Shown: piece by piece, positions 24,134 to 33,605 of the stretch | Position numbering within the stretch: position 1 is the stretch's first letter | Layout: each line of letters begins with the position of its first letter | From: Maricaulis sp036231565 | GTDB lineage: Bacteria; Pseudomonadota; Alphaproteobacteria; Caulobacterales; Maricaulaceae | Direction: 5' to 3' | NCBI GenBank assembly: GCA_036231565.1 | Contig: JAZAHA010000019.1 | Span: 145,788 to 209,787, forward strand | Length of the DNA stretch: 64,000 nucleotides | Notes under the pieces: model-generated | Told to the model about the DNA's origin: nothing | Database searches by the model: none | What the model saw: the letters and a program-made list of their open reading frames with translations, nothing else | Made by a program: the position numbers and the translations under genes

Positions 24134-25648
24134 ATGATTTCTGTTGATCGCATGCGCCGCCTTGGCGGTGTCTCGCTTCTGGCCCTGTCCACCGTGGCCG
24201 CCGCTTCCCTGGCGCTCCCGTTTGGCGCGCCTGTCATGGCCCAGGAAACGGAAATCCGTCCGCCTTTCGCTGCCGCCGTGCCCAATGGCGCGCCGATGTC
24301 CTTCGCCGACCTGATCGAGACGGTCAGCCCGGCCGTCGTGACGATCCGTGCCAGCACGCCGCCGCGCGAACGGGAAACCGAAATGTCGCCGGATCTCGAG
24401 CGCCTGCCGCCGCAATTTCGCGAATTTTTCGAACGGTTCGGTGAAAACGGCCCCGCCGTGCCGCGTGGCGGCCGGGAATCGCTGGGGTCGGGCTTCTTCA
24501 TTGATGCCGAGGGCCACATCGTCACCAATAACCACGTCGTCGCGGGCGCCGAGGAAATCACGGTGGGTCTGAGCGATGGCAGCGAGTACCAGGCGCGCAT
24601 TGTGGGGCTTGACGAACAGACCGACCTGGCGCTCTTGAAGGTCGAGGCCGATGTCGATTTTCCTTTCGTCACGCTCGAGCAGAATGCGAATTACCGCGTC
24701 GGTGACTGGGTCGTTGCTGTCGGCAATCCCTTCGGTCTGGGCGGTACGGCGACCGCAGGCATCATCTCTGCCATCGGCCGCCCGATCGGCAATGCAACCT
24801 ATAACGACTTTATCCAGGTGGATGCCCCGATCAATCGCGGCAATTCCGGCGGCCCGACCTTCGACCTTGCCGGCAATGTGATCGGCGTGAACTCGCAGAT
24901 CTTCTCGCCGACCGGCGGCAATGTGGGTATCGGCTTTGCGATTCCGTCCGATGTCGCCGCCCGGATCGTCGAGCAGCTCAAGAGTGACGGCCGTGTCGCG
25001 CGTGGCTGGCTGGGCGTTTCGATCCAGAATGTCACCGACGATATTGCCGGCGCCATGGGGCTGGAGGAAGCGCGGGGCGCGATCGTCAGCTCCATCACGG
25101 CGGGCGGCCCGGCCGCAGACGCCGGGTTCGAGCGGGAAGATGTCATCCTGGAAGTGAATGGCGAGGCTGTCGAAGGTTCGCGCGACCTCACCCGCCGGGT
25201 CGGATCGTTCGCCGCCGGCGAGGAGGTCCGCTTCCTTGTCATGCGTGACGGACGGGAACGGACCCTTCGGGTGCGCCTCGGCGACCGTCCCAGTGAGTCC
25301 GATCTCAACGCGATGCAGAATGTCGGTCAAGCTGAAGCAGAGGAATCCTATTTCGGCATGACGCTCGTCCCGATGACGGACGAGGACCGCGAGCGGGCCG
25401 GGCTCGCGGGCAGCGACAGCGGTCTTGTGGTCACCGCGCTTGCGCGTGATTCCGAGCCGGCCCGCAAGGGCATGACGACCGGCGACATCATTCTGGAAGC
25501 CGGCGGGTCGCCGGTCGCATCGCCGGACGAGTTCCGGGCTGCCGTGGCGCGCGCCCGTGAAGATGGCCGGACGGCCGTTCTGCTCCTGGTCGAGACGCGT
25601 GGCGGCCAACGCTATGTCGCGCTCGAGCTGGACGAAGAAGACGAATAG
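24134..25648 (+). CDS. degP: Do/HtrA-family periplasmic serine protease
   Basis: 504 aa. An N-terminal signal peptide (LGGVSLLALSTVAAASLALP, cleavage probably near VMAQ) is followed by a trypsin-like domain with triad His134 (TNNHVVAG), Asp164 (DLALL) and Ser238 (NRGNSGGP), then two PDZ domains (near RGWLGVSIQNV and SYFGMTLVPM). It degrades or refolds misfolded envelope proteins. The ATG at 24134 is preferred to a GTG at 24077 because it begins the signal peptide. It heads an operon with the response regulator and kinase that follow, as in rhizobia. Confidence 0.92.
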   Translation: MISVDRMRRLGGVSLLALSTVAAASLALPFGAPVMAQETEIRPPFAAAVPNGAPMSFADLIETVSPAVVTIRASTPPRERETEMSPDLERLPPQFREFFERFGENGPAVPRGGRESLGSGFFIDAEGHIVTNNHVVAGAEEITVGLSDGSEYQARIVGLDEQTDLALLKVEADVDFPFVTLEQNANYRVGDWVVAVGNPFGLGGTATAGIISAIGRPIGNATYNDFIQVDAPINRGNSGGPTFDLAGNVIGVNSQIFSPTGGNVGIGFAIPSDVAARIVEQLKSDGRVARGWLGVSIQNVTDDIAGAMGLEEARGAIVSSITAGGPAADAGFEREDVILEVNGEAVEGSRDLTRRVGSFAAGEEVRFLVMRDGRERTLRVRLGDRPSESDLNAMQNVGQAEAEESYFGMTLVPMTDEDRERAGLAGSDSGLVVTALARDSEPARKGMTTGDIILEAGGSPVASPDEFRAAVARAREDGRTAVLLLVETRGGQRYVALELDEEDE

Positions 25649-25659
25649 GAGAGACCGGG

Positions 25660-26331
25660 GTGCGCATCCTGATAGTCGAAGACGATCGCGAGGCCGCGAG
25701 CTATATCCGCAAGGGCCTGCGCGAGAGCGGCCATGTGGCCGACCACGCCGGTGACGGCGAAGAGGGCCTGGAAATGGCCCGCGCCGCGGACTACGACGTG
25801 CTCGTCGTCGACCGCATGATGCCGCGCATGGACGGGCTGTCCATGGTTGAAACCCTGCGAGGGGAAGAGGATCGCACGCCGGTCCTCATCCTCTCCGCCC
25901 TCGGCGAGGTCGATGACCGCGTCGAAGGCCTCAAGGCCGGTGGCGACGACTATCTGGTCAAGCCCTACGCCTTTGCCGAACTTCTGGCCCGCGTCGAGGC
26001 GCTCGCCCGGCGCCGGGACCCGGAGACCGTCCGCACCAAGCTGGTAGTGGGCGATCTGGAGATGGACCTCCTCGCCCGCACGGTTGTCCGGGACGGCGAG
26101 GAGATCCTGCTTCAGCCGCGAGAGTTCCGCCTGCTGGAATTCCTCATGAAGCATTCCGGCCAGGTGGTGACGCGCACCATGCTGCTGGAGAAGGTCTGGG
26201 ACTATCACTTTGACCCCCAGACCAATGTGATCGACGTGCACATTTCACGACTGCGCTCGAAGATCGACAAACCCTTCCCGCGGGCGCTTCTGCACACCGT
26301 GCGAGGGGCCGGCTATCGCCTTCAGGCCTGA
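25660..26331 (+). CDS. OmpR-family response regulator (FeuP-like position)
   Basis: 223 aa. The receiver carries Asp51 (VLVVDRMMPRMDG), the Ser in LSALGEVDDRVEG and Lys in YLVKPYAF; the DNA-binding winged helix ends LLHTVRGAGYRLQA. The GTG start lies 11 bp after the degP stop and follows GGAGAGACCGGGG. The degP-regulator-kinase order matches rhizobial degP-feuP-feuQ (from memory), which suggests a FeuP relative, though sequence identity was not tested. Confidence 0.9.
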   Translation: MRILIVEDDREAASYIRKGLRESGHVADHAGDGEEGLEMARAADYDVLVVDRMMPRMDGLSMVETLRGEEDRTPVLILSALGEVDDRVEGLKAGGDDYLVKPYAFAELLARVEALARRRDPETVRTKLVVGDLEMDLLARTVVRDGEEILLQPREFRLLEFLMKHSGQVVTRTMLLEKVWDYHFDPQTNVIDVHISRLRSKIDKPFPRALLHTVRGAGYRLQA

Positions 26332-26337
26332 TCGGGC

Positions 26338-27765
26338 GTGACCCAGCGCAGAGCCGCCTTTCTCAGGACGACAGCGTTCCGGCAGACCCTCCTGTCGGCA
26401 GCGCTGTTCGCCCTGTCCAGCTTCGTCATCCTGGGTTTCGTCTATGCGGCCTCGGCCGGCATGGTCGTGCGCCGGGCGGACGCGGTTGTTAATGACGAGG
26501 TCCAGGTCCTGAATGACCGGTTCCAGTCCGGTGGTATCGACAATATCCGTCTCTACATTCTCCAGCGCACGGTCGGCGGTGGCGACTATCTCTACCTGCT
26601 TATCCATCCGTCGGGACGGACCCTGGGCAATCTGAGTTTCCTGCCCGACGTCCAGCCGGACGAGGAGGGCAGGGTCCAGTTCACCTACAGGCGGCCTCCC
26701 GCAGGTGGTGTGGATGACGACAGCGAGAAGGAAGACCGGATTGTCCGCGGCCAGATCGTGGAGCTCCCGTCCGGTTATCGCCTGTTCGTCGGCCTGGATG
26801 TGGATGACGAGACGCGCCTGATCTCGCGCATGCTCAACACGATCCTGGCGGCCTCGGCCCTGGCCCTGGCGCTGGGCGTAGCAGCGGGGATCTTCGTCAG
26901 CCGCCGGTTCGTGCGCCGCCTGGACAAGATCAACAATGTCGCCCGCCGGGTCCGGGCCGGCGACCTGCAGCCGCGGGCTCCGCGCAACTATACCGGCGAC
27001 GAGCTCGACGAGCTGTCCGAGAATTTCAACAACATGCTCGACCGGGTCGAGGCGCTGATGCACCGCATGCGTCACACCGGCGACAGTATCGCCCATGATC
27101 TGCGCACGCCGCTGACCCGTATGCGCAACCGGCTCGACGAGGCCCTGCGCGAGGATGGCGATCTCGATGCCCGCGAACAGGCCCTCGAACGCGCCGTCGC
27201 CGATACCGATGAGCTGCTGGGGATCTTCAATGCCATCCTGTCGCTGTCGCGCCTGGAAGCCGGTGAAAGCCGGGCCTCGATCGTGCGGCTCGATCCGGCC
27301 GAGATCGCGGCAGACATGGCCGAGCTCTACGAGCCGGTCTGCGAGGATGACGGCCTGTCCTTTGCCAGCGAGATACAACCGGGCCTGGCCATGCTGGGCG
27401 ATCGCGGCCTCCTGTCCCAGGCGCTCGCCAATATTCTCGACAATGCCGTCAAATACACACCGGCCGGCGGAGCCGTCACCCTGCGGCTGCGCGAAACGGG
27501 CGAGGGGATGATCGAGTTTTCCGTGACCGATACGGGCCCGGGCATTCCCGATGTCGACCGCGAACGCGTGGTGCAGCGCTTTGTGCGTCTGGACAATTCG
27601 CGCTCCCAGCCGGGTTCCGGGCTTGGCCTGTCGCTCGTGCAGGCGATTGCGGATGTCCACAATGGTCGCTTTGAACTGAATGAAGGCCCGGGTGTCGTGG
27701 CGGACGGTCACGGTCCAGGGCTGCGCGCTTCGCTCTGCTTTCCCAAGGCGCCACTCGAGCTCTAG
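26338..27765 (+). CDS. Sensor histidine kinase (FeuQ-like position)
   Basis: 475-aa membrane kinase with a GTG start 6 bp after the response regulator. Membrane helices lie near residues 18-38 and 167-187, with a sensor loop of about 130 residues outside. HAMP follows (RRFVRRLDKINNVARRVRAGDL), then phospho-acceptor His253 in SIAHDLRTPLTRMRN, and the ATPase with ANILDNAVKYT, DTGPGIP and GSGLGLSLVQAIADVHNG. Co-encoded with the HtrA protease, it probably reports envelope condition. Confidence 0.92.
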   Translation: MTQRRAAFLRTTAFRQTLLSAALFALSSFVILGFVYAASAGMVVRRADAVVNDEVQVLNDRFQSGGIDNIRLYILQRTVGGGDYLYLLIHPSGRTLGNLSFLPDVQPDEEGRVQFTYRRPPAGGVDDDSEKEDRIVRGQIVELPSGYRLFVGLDVDDETRLISRMLNTILAASALALALGVAAGIFVSRRFVRRLDKINNVARRVRAGDLQPRAPRNYTGDELDELSENFNNMLDRVEALMHRMRHTGDSIAHDLRTPLTRMRNRLDEALREDGDLDAREQALERAVADTDELLGIFNAILSLSRLEAGESRASIVRLDPAEIAADMAELYEPVCEDDGLSFASEIQPGLAMLGDRGLLSQALANILDNAVKYTPAGGAVTLRLRETGEGMIEFSVTDTGPGIPDVDRERVVQRFVRLDNSRSQPGSGLGLSLVQAIADVHNGRFELNEGPGVVADGHGPGLRASLCFPKAPLEL

Positions 27766-27871
27766 TCCTTCGCGTTGCAGGACGCGCCGCTCGAACAGGC
27801 TGCGCACCGATGCCTCCGTCGGATACGTCCAGCCATTCGAGGCTGTCTTCGCGCGGTTCTCTCTTAATAGC

Positions 27872-28480
27872 TCACGCGATCCGGCAGCGACGCAGTCCCA
27901 GATTCAGCTCCGCAACCGTCAGCGCTCTCGCCAGCCCGCCACTGACGAAAAAGGCGCGCTCCATTTTCGGGTCTACCCACAGGTCGCTCCCCGCTAGCGC
28001 GGCCGTGCTGACGGCGATATCGCCGTCCTTCATCAGGATTGGCGGGCTCCAGAACCCCTCCCGGTAGCGAATCTTCCGCGCCCTCGGGGAGCCGTCCGGC
28101 TGAAAGGCTTCCTTCACGGTTCCGAAATTCAGGCTGTAGTAGGATCCGGGAACCGGCGTCGTGCGGTCTCTCTGGAAGATTTCGACCGGGTAGAGCCCAC
28201 CCGCTCCTAGGTGGAAGCCCCTCAGGATATCCGCGCAGGCACCGGAAACGGCCCAGTAGCCGCCGCAACTGAAGAAATCGGGAAGGGAGTCGATCCAGGT
28301 CGCATTGTCGGTCCCGTAGACTTCCTTCGGCATATCCTCGGCGGCCAATACCTCGCCGCGGTTGTTGCGCCTTTGCGCCTCTATGGCCTGGTTCCTGTCA
28401 TGCAGGCTGATATCCGAACGCAGCGGCAGCATTCTCTCTTCGTCGATCATCGCATTGCTGATCCAGACGCCGTCGTCCAT
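27872..28480 (-). CDS. Imm11-like (DUF1629) immunity-family protein
   Basis: 202 aa. It resembles the Imm11/DUF1629 family of immunity proteins for polymorphic toxins: WIDSLPDFFSCGGYWAVSGACADILRGF, GGLYPVEIFQRDRTTPVPGSYYSLNFG, then KMERAFFVSGGLARAL, in the order I recall for that family. An AGGGA box precedes the ATG at 28480. No toxin gene is adjacent. The gene points against its neighbours, splits the kinase gene from glnE, and is more AT-rich with scattered codon use, all signs of insertion. The family assignment is from memory. Confidence 0.7.
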   Translation of the reverse strand: MDDGVWISNAMIDEERMLPLRSDISLHDRNQAIEAQRRNNRGEVLAAEDMPKEVYGTDNATWIDSLPDFFSCGGYWAVSGACADILRGFHLGAGGLYPVEIFQRDRTTPVPGSYYSLNFGTVKEAFQPDGSPRARKIRYREGFWSPPILMKDGDIAVSTAALAGSDLWVDPKMERAFFVSGGLARALTVAELNLGLRRCRIA

Positions 28481-29012
28481 GTCATTCCCTCTAGGTCCGG
28501 CCCGCACCGAGCCCATTCCCACAGAAGCCGCAAATCCAAGACCAATCGCCGACGCTTAATCCCGCAGCCATGGTGCGCTGTGCGTCCATTCCCGCCAGGG
28601 CGGCAAGCCTGGATCGGCACAGGCCGAAAGCCTTCGCAACCATTGTCGTTTCCAATAAACAACTTTTGCGAGCTCGGGGGCAACCGGTAGGGCTCGCCTG
28701 GGCACCCGCAAACAACACTCCGATCTTTGCTGTCCGTTTCGATGTGACTGAAGACCGATCTATTTTCCACCGGAGGCTGATAGAGCACTGGCAAATCGAC
28801 ACTTTCGAGGTCGACGAGCGAATGGACCAGGCCGTTGAAAACTGGCTTCTGAAGACAATCTCTGTTGCAACGCGAAAAATTGACTGCCTCCCAGTGGACT
28901 TCCCGACGGCGCCGCCGGAGGCCGGGTAGCGCCTGCGGTCGATATGCTGCAGCGCAGCGAATAACCGTGCCCGGCTTTCCCTTGATCGATTCCCGGGCCA
29001 GTCTATCGAGCA
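28481..29012 (-). other. Gene-poor stretch, possible decayed gene
   Basis: No convincing intact gene. On the minus strand one frame stays open through the whole interval without a usable start codon and reads protein-like between about 28930 and 28560 (LVHSLVDLESVDLPVLYQPP, then PYRLPPSSQKLFIG, then NGCEGFRPVPIQ). It could be the remnant of a gene that lost its 5' end when glnE became its neighbour. A plus-strand frame at 28570-28929 is also open but has poor codon use. I do not recognise either. Confidence 0.35.
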
Positions 29013-31880
29013 ATGACGACCGCACTGCTACATCCGGATCTCGTCCCGCTGCCGGGCCGCTCCACCGAGCGGACCGCGCATGTCTTCGAACGCTTGCCGG
29101 AGACCACGCGCACCGCGATCGAGCCCGCACGAACCTTCCTGGCCAGTGTGTTCGATGCCGCGCCCTATCTGGCACGCCTGGCCCAGCGACGTCCGGCGAC
29201 ACTGGCCGCGTGCGCGGTCGAGCCGCCGGACAGTCTGATCGATCACGCGATCGACAATGCCCGTATCGCCGGTGAAGCCGCGCCGGATACCGAGGCGCTG
29301 GACCGGGCCCTGCGGCAGGCGAAAGCCGATGCCCATCTGGTGATCGGGCTGGCGGATCTGGCCGGCATCTGGTCCGTCGAGCAGGTGACCGCGGCGATGA
29401 CCCGCTTTGCGGATGCGGCCGTCGCGGGCGCGCTTGCGGGGCATGTGCGCCTGCTGGCCGGGCAGGGGCGGGCCTTTCCGCCGGAGACCGCCGACAATCC
29501 GCTGCCGGGCCTGTTTCTCCTTGCGCTGGGCAAGATGGGCACGGGCGATCTGAACTACTCCTCCGATATCGATCTGGTCGTTCTCTACGACGCTGATGCG
29601 CTGGTGTTGCCGGAGGACCAGGAACCGCGCAAACGCCTGCCCCGCCTCGTGCAGGCCGTGACGCGTTCGCTGCAGGAAATCACCGCTGACGGCTATGTCT
29701 TCCGCGTCGACCTGCGCCTGCGGCCGGATCCGGGGGCGACGCCGGTAGTGATCTCGACCGAGGCGGCGCTGAACTATTACGAGAGCCTCGGTCAGACCTG
29801 GGAACGGGCCGCCTGGATCAAGGCGCGCGCCTGTGCCGGCGATTTTGCAGCGGCCGAGTCCTTCCTGCGTCACATGCAGCCCTTTATCTGGCGTCGCTCG
29901 CTGGACTTTGCGGCCGTTGACGACATCCGCGGCCTTGCCCGTCAGATCCAGACCGTCGGCCGCCGGGCCGAGGTGCGGCCTGCAGGGCATGACCTGAAAT
30001 TGGGGCGTGGCGGCATCCGCGAGATAGAATTCTACGCCCAGATCCCGCAACTCGTGTTCGGCGGTCGCAACGAGGCGCTGCGGATGCCCGCAACGCTGGA
30101 TGCCCTGCAGGCCTTGTGCGAGGCCGATGTGGTTGAAGCCGATGTGGTCGAGGCCCTGACCGCCGACTATCGCCGGCTTCGCGCGTGGGAGCATCGCGTG
30201 CAGATGCGCCAGGACGAAGCCAGCCAGACCCTGCCGGAGTGCGATGAGGACCGCGCCGCGATCGCCGCCATGGCCGGGTTTGACGATCTTGCGGCTTTCG
30301 ATGGCGCTGTGGAGGCCTGCCTGCGGCGCGTGCACGGGCATTTTTCCGACCAGTTCGAGGATGACGAACCGCTGGCGTCGGAAGCCGGATCGCTGATCCT
30401 GACCGGTGTCGAGCCGACACCGGACACGCTGGCCACGCTTGAGCGGCTGGGCTTTGCCGAGCCCGAGGCCGTGTGGAAACGTCTCAATGGCTGGGCCGCC
30501 GGTCGCGTGCGCGCGGTCCGCACGGCGCGGGCCCGCTCGCTCTTTGCCCGTATCGCGCCGCAGCTCGTTGACCGGATGGCCGCGACCGGGGAGCCGGACG
30601 CCGCGCTGGTCCGGTTTGCCGGCTTCTTTGAAAACCTGCCGATGGGTGTGCAGCCGCTTTCCCTCCTGTCCAACGAACCGGGACTGGCCGCTGATCTGGT
30701 CTCCATCATCACGCTGGCGCCCCGCATGGCGGCCGACCTGGCCCGCCGGCCGAACCTGCTCGACGCCATGCTCGACCGCCGTTTCACGGCGCCACTGGCG
30801 GAGGAGGGGCCGGACGCGTTCGGCACGCTCCTGTCCGACGCGCTGGCGCGGGCTGGCGGCTATGAGGATGCCCTCAATATCGCCCGCCGCCTGGTGCGCG
30901 AGGAACGCTTCCGGATTGGCGCCCAGGTCCTGCGGGGCACGGTCAGCGCCGAACAGGCCGGCGCGGCTTTCTCGTTGATGGCGGAAACCTCCCTGGCCGC
31001 GATGGCGCAGGCGGCGCAGGCGGAAACCGAGCGCCGCTTCGGCGCGATGCCGGGTACATTCGTGCTGCTGGGCATGGGAAAGCTGGGCGGGCGCGAACTC
31101 GCCTCGGACAGCGATCTGGACATCATGATTGTCTATGAGGGCGAGGGCGATGCCCAGTCTTGGTTCGGCCGCTTTGCCCAGCGACTGATCTCGGCGCTCT
31201 CGGCGCCGACGGAGGAGGGCGAGCTGTTCGAGGTCGACATGCAATTACGGCCATCGGGCAAGGCCGGGCCGGTTGCTGTCAGTATCGCCCGCTTCGAGAC
31301 CTATTATCCCGGCGAGGCCTGGACCTGGGAGATGATGGCGCTGACCCGCGCCCGGGTCGTCACGGGCGATGCGGCCCTGTCCGAGCGGGTGAGCACGGCC
31401 ATGCGCGACGCGCTGACCCAGCCACGGGACGCACGGGGTGTGCGCGAGGATGCGCTGGCCATGCGCAAGCGCCTCGAGGAGGCGAAGCCCGCACGCGGGC
31501 CATGGGACCTCAAGGCGCGGGCGGGCGGTATCCAGGATATCGAATTCATCGCCCAGACCCTTCAGCTGGCCCATGCCTCGAAGAAGGACGTGCTGCGGCC
31601 GTCGACCCGCGCCGCCCTGTCTGCCCTAGCGGATTGTGGCGCGCTGCCGGACGAGGATGCGGAGTTTCTCGCAGCGTCACTGGATCTCTATCTAGGACTG
31701 CTGCAGCTGATGAGAAGCGCGCACGGGTCCGGTTTCGATCCGTCTGCGGCGAGTGCCGGTTTTGCGGAACGCTTCGCCGGACTGGCCGGTGTAGGCAGTC
31801 TTGCAGAACTCGAAACCGCGCTAGATGCGCGGGCTGAGCGGGTGCGGAAGGGCTTCCGCCGCCATGTCGGAAAAATCTGA
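29013..31880 (+). CDS. glnE: Glutamine synthetase adenylyltransferase / adenylyl-removing enzyme
   Basis: 955-aa bifunctional enzyme that adenylylates and deadenylylates glutamine synthetase in response to PII proteins. Both nucleotidyltransferase domains are visible. The first has LGKMGTGDLNYSSDIDLVVLY (about residues 170-190); the second has GMGKLGGRELASDSDLDIMIVY (about residues 685-705). Length is normal. It has no visible ribosome-binding site of note. In other alphaproteobacteria glnE follows the degP-regulator-kinase operon directly; here a 1.2-kb insertion separates them. Confidence 0.95.
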   Translation: MTTALLHPDLVPLPGRSTERTAHVFERLPETTRTAIEPARTFLASVFDAAPYLARLAQRRPATLAACAVEPPDSLIDHAIDNARIAGEAAPDTEALDRALRQAKADAHLVIGLADLAGIWSVEQVTAAMTRFADAAVAGALAGHVRLLAGQGRAFPPETADNPLPGLFLLALGKMGTGDLNYSSDIDLVVLYDADALVLPEDQEPRKRLPRLVQAVTRSLQEITADGYVFRVDLRLRPDPGATPVVISTEAALNYYESLGQTWERAAWIKARACAGDFAAAESFLRHMQPFIWRRSLDFAAVDDIRGLARQIQTVGRRAEVRPAGHDLKLGRGGIREIEFYAQIPQLVFGGRNEALRMPATLDALQALCEADVVEADVVEALTADYRRLRAWEHRVQMRQDEASQTLPECDEDRAAIAAMAGFDDLAAFDGAVEACLRRVHGHFSDQFEDDEPLASEAGSLILTGVEPTPDTLATLERLGFAEPEAVWKRLNGWAAGRVRAVRTARARSLFARIAPQLVDRMAATGEPDAALVRFAGFFENLPMGVQPLSLLSNEPGLAADLVSIITLAPRMAADLARRPNLLDAMLDRRFTAPLAEEGPDAFGTLLSDALARAGGYEDALNIARRLVREERFRIGAQVLRGTVSAEQAGAAFSLMAETSLAAMAQAAQAETERRFGAMPGTFVLLGMGKLGGRELASDSDLDIMIVYEGEGDAQSWFGRFAQRLISALSAPTEEGELFEVDMQLRPSGKAGPVAVSIARFETYYPGEAWTWEMMALTRARVVTGDAALSERVSTAMRDALTQPRDARGVREDALAMRKRLEEAKPARGPWDLKARAGGIQDIEFIAQTLQLAHASKKDVLRPSTRAALSALADCGALPDEDAEFLAASLDLYLGLLQLMRSAHGSGFDPSAASAGFAERFAGLAGVGSLAELETALDARAERVRKGFRRHVGKI

Positions 31881-31957
31881 CCACCGGTCCGCGACGGAAT
31901 TTCCTGCCACTGGCGTTGAAGGGTCAGCGAGGTGATCAAGGACAAGGAAATTCTGTC

Positions 31958-32512
31958 ATGAAACACACCAAGATGATCGTTCTGCTCGCCGGTTCGACCC
32001 TGATGCTGGCCGGTGCCGCGGCCGAAGCTGCCGGTCCCGGTGGCATGCGCGGCCATCATGGCGGCGGTCGCGATGGCGGTCATGGCCATGCCATGATGGT
32101 GCTGCGTGCGGCCGACGCGAATGGCGACAACTCCATCACACGGGCCGAAGTGGAAAGCCTGCAGGCGGAAATGTTCGCCTGGATGGACCGCAATTCCGAC
32201 GGCTATCTGGATGAGGCTGACCAGTCTCCCGTCCATGCCCGCATGCGTGCGATCCGGGCTGAGGAACGCGCTGAACGGGCCGAAAATGGTGAAGGCCGCC
32301 GCTGGGGCCGCCGGGGCGGGGCCGAAGGCGGACCGCGTCACATGCGTGCCGATGCCGATGAGGACGGCCGTATCTCCCGCGCCGAATTCCTGGATCGCGA
32401 AAACCGCCTGTTCAATCGCCTTGATGCCGACGAAGACGGTGTCGTGACGCCGGCAGAGCTGGACGCTGCCGTCGAGCGCCGTCAGGATCGCCGCTTCTGG
32501 TGGCGCGACTAA
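31958..32512 (+). CDS. Secreted EF-hand protein
   Basis: 184 aa with a signal peptide (MKHTKMIVLLAGSTLMLAGAAAEA), a His/Gly-rich stretch (residues 33-45, HHGGG...GHGH), and four calcium-binding EF-hand loops at about residues 53-64, 77-88, 132-143 and 156-167, each with the D-x-D/N-x-D/N-G pattern. A CAAGGAAA box precedes the ATG. It lies directly upstream of an ECF sigma factor and its likely controllers, so it is either part of the regulon or a metal buffer for the sensing system. The His-rich stretch could bind transition metals (inference). Confidence 0.85.
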   Translation: MKHTKMIVLLAGSTLMLAGAAAEAAGPGGMRGHHGGGRDGGHGHAMMVLRAADANGDNSITRAEVESLQAEMFAWMDRNSDGYLDEADQSPVHARMRAIRAEERAERAENGEGRRWGRRGGAEGGPRHMRADADEDGRISRAEFLDRENRLFNRLDADEDGVVTPAELDAAVERRQDRRFWWRD

Positions 32513-32523
32513 GCGCCATCGCG

Positions 32524-33195
32524 ATGTTTGACGGGCGCGGCATGGACGACGACACGGCGGCTGGAGAAAGCCTGGCTTCAGGCCGTGCCGCCCTGCCGGC
32601 CGGAGAGCCGGACGATGCGGAGCTGATTGCCCGCGTCGGCCGCGGTGACCGGCCGGCCGCCCGCCTGCTCATGTCGCGCAACCTGCCGCGTATTCTCGGT
32701 CTTGCTCGTCGCATGCTGAATGACGAGATGGAGGCCGAGGATATCGCGCAGGAGACCTTTATCCGCGTCTGGAAGGCGGCGCCGCGCTGGCAGGCCGGTT
32801 CGGCCCGGGTCTCCACCTGGATGTGCCGGATCGCCATCAATCTTTGCTATGACCGGCTGCGTCGGCGGCGCGAAGTGGTGACGGATACGCCGCCCGAACA
32901 GGTCGATGAGACGCCGGATGCCGAAACGGCCATGACCCGCGCGCAGAGCGGTGACCGGATTGCCGCCGCGATGGCGCAATTGCCCGACCGGCAACGCCAG
33001 GCGCTCGAGCTCGTTCACTTCCAGGACATGAGCAATATCGACGCGGCGGACATCATGTCGGTCTCTGTCGAGGCCGTGGAATCCCTGCTGGCCCGCGGCC
33101 GGCGCAAACTGAAGGCCATTCTGACCGGGGATGCTCCGGATCTGATGGCCAGCTATACAGGGCAGCGAGATGCCCGCTACGGTGCAACACAATGA
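32524..33195 (+). CDS. ECF-type RNA polymerase sigma factor
   Basis: About 223 aa. Region 2 is RNLPRILGLARRMLNDEMEAEDIAQETFIRVWKAAPRW and region 4 is MAQLPDRQRQALELVHFQDMSNIDAADIMSVSVEAVESLLARGRRKL, so the sigma-2 and sigma-4 parts are both present and no sigma-3 is seen. The start is uncertain: GTG 32500, ATG 32524 and ATG 32542 are all in frame and none has a strong ribosome-binding site. It overlaps the next gene by 4 bp. It would be held inactive by the membrane protein encoded next. Confidence 0.9.
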   Translation: MFDGRGMDDDTAAGESLASGRAALPAGEPDDAELIARVGRGDRPAARLLMSRNLPRILGLARRMLNDEMEAEDIAQETFIRVWKAAPRWQAGSARVSTWMCRIAINLCYDRLRRRREVVTDTPPEQVDETPDAETAMTRAQSGDRIAAAMAQLPDRQRQALELVHFQDMSNIDAADIMSVSVEAVESLLARGRRKLKAILTGDAPDLMASYTGQRDARYGATQ

Positions 33196-33605
33196 CCGAA
33201 GAACGCTTTTTCCAGATCGTTGAGGCCTACGGCGCCAATCCGGCCCGCTGGCCCGAGGGCGAACGTGCGGCCGCGATGGCCTTCGCGGATGCGCACCCGG
33301 GTATCACCGACGATGTTTTGCGAGCTGAGTCAGCACTGGATGACTGGCTTGTCGGGCGGGACGTTCAACCATCCGAACTGCTTGAACGCCGTATCCTGAA
33401 CCGCTTTCCGGCGCCGGCGGCATCGCCTGTGCGCTGGCAGGTCCCGGCCGCCGCCGCAGCGGCGCTTCTGGTGGGGGCCTTTATCGGATTTGCCAGCGGC
33501 GCGCTGACGGTCACCGAACCCATGACGCCGACGCTGTATGCCGCTGCCGATGCCTATGCCGGACTGGATGAAGACTGGATCACCTGGCTGGGAGATGACG
33601 TTTGA
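33192..33605 (+). CDS. Small membrane protein, candidate anti-sigma factor
   Basis: 137 aa: a soluble N-terminal domain (FFQIVEAYGANPARWPEGERAAA), one membrane helix (about residues 83-105, VPAAAAAALLVGAFIGFASGAL) and a short outer tail. It overlaps the sigma gene (ATGA) and the sensor gene (TTGA), so the three are translationally coupled. The layout is that of CnrY-type anti-sigma factors, but the sequence family was not recognised, so the role rests on position and topology. Confidence 0.68.
   Translation: MTEERFFQIVEAYGANPARWPEGERAAAMAFADAHPGITDDVLRAESALDDWLVGRDVQPSELLERRILNRFPAPAASPVRWQVPAAAAAALLVGAFIGFASGALTVTEPMTPTLYAAADAYAGLDEDWITWLGDDV

Noticed and set aside
28570..28929. 119-codon plus-strand frame before glnE
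   Set aside because: Codon use is unlike the neighbours, no ribosome-binding site, and an opposite-strand frame looks more protein-like; neither is supported as an intact gene.
31896..31917. Possible ECF promoter (GGAAT and CGTT) before the EF-hand gene
   Set aside because: The spacing of 13 bp is shorter than the usual 16-17 bp and the hexamers are weak matches.
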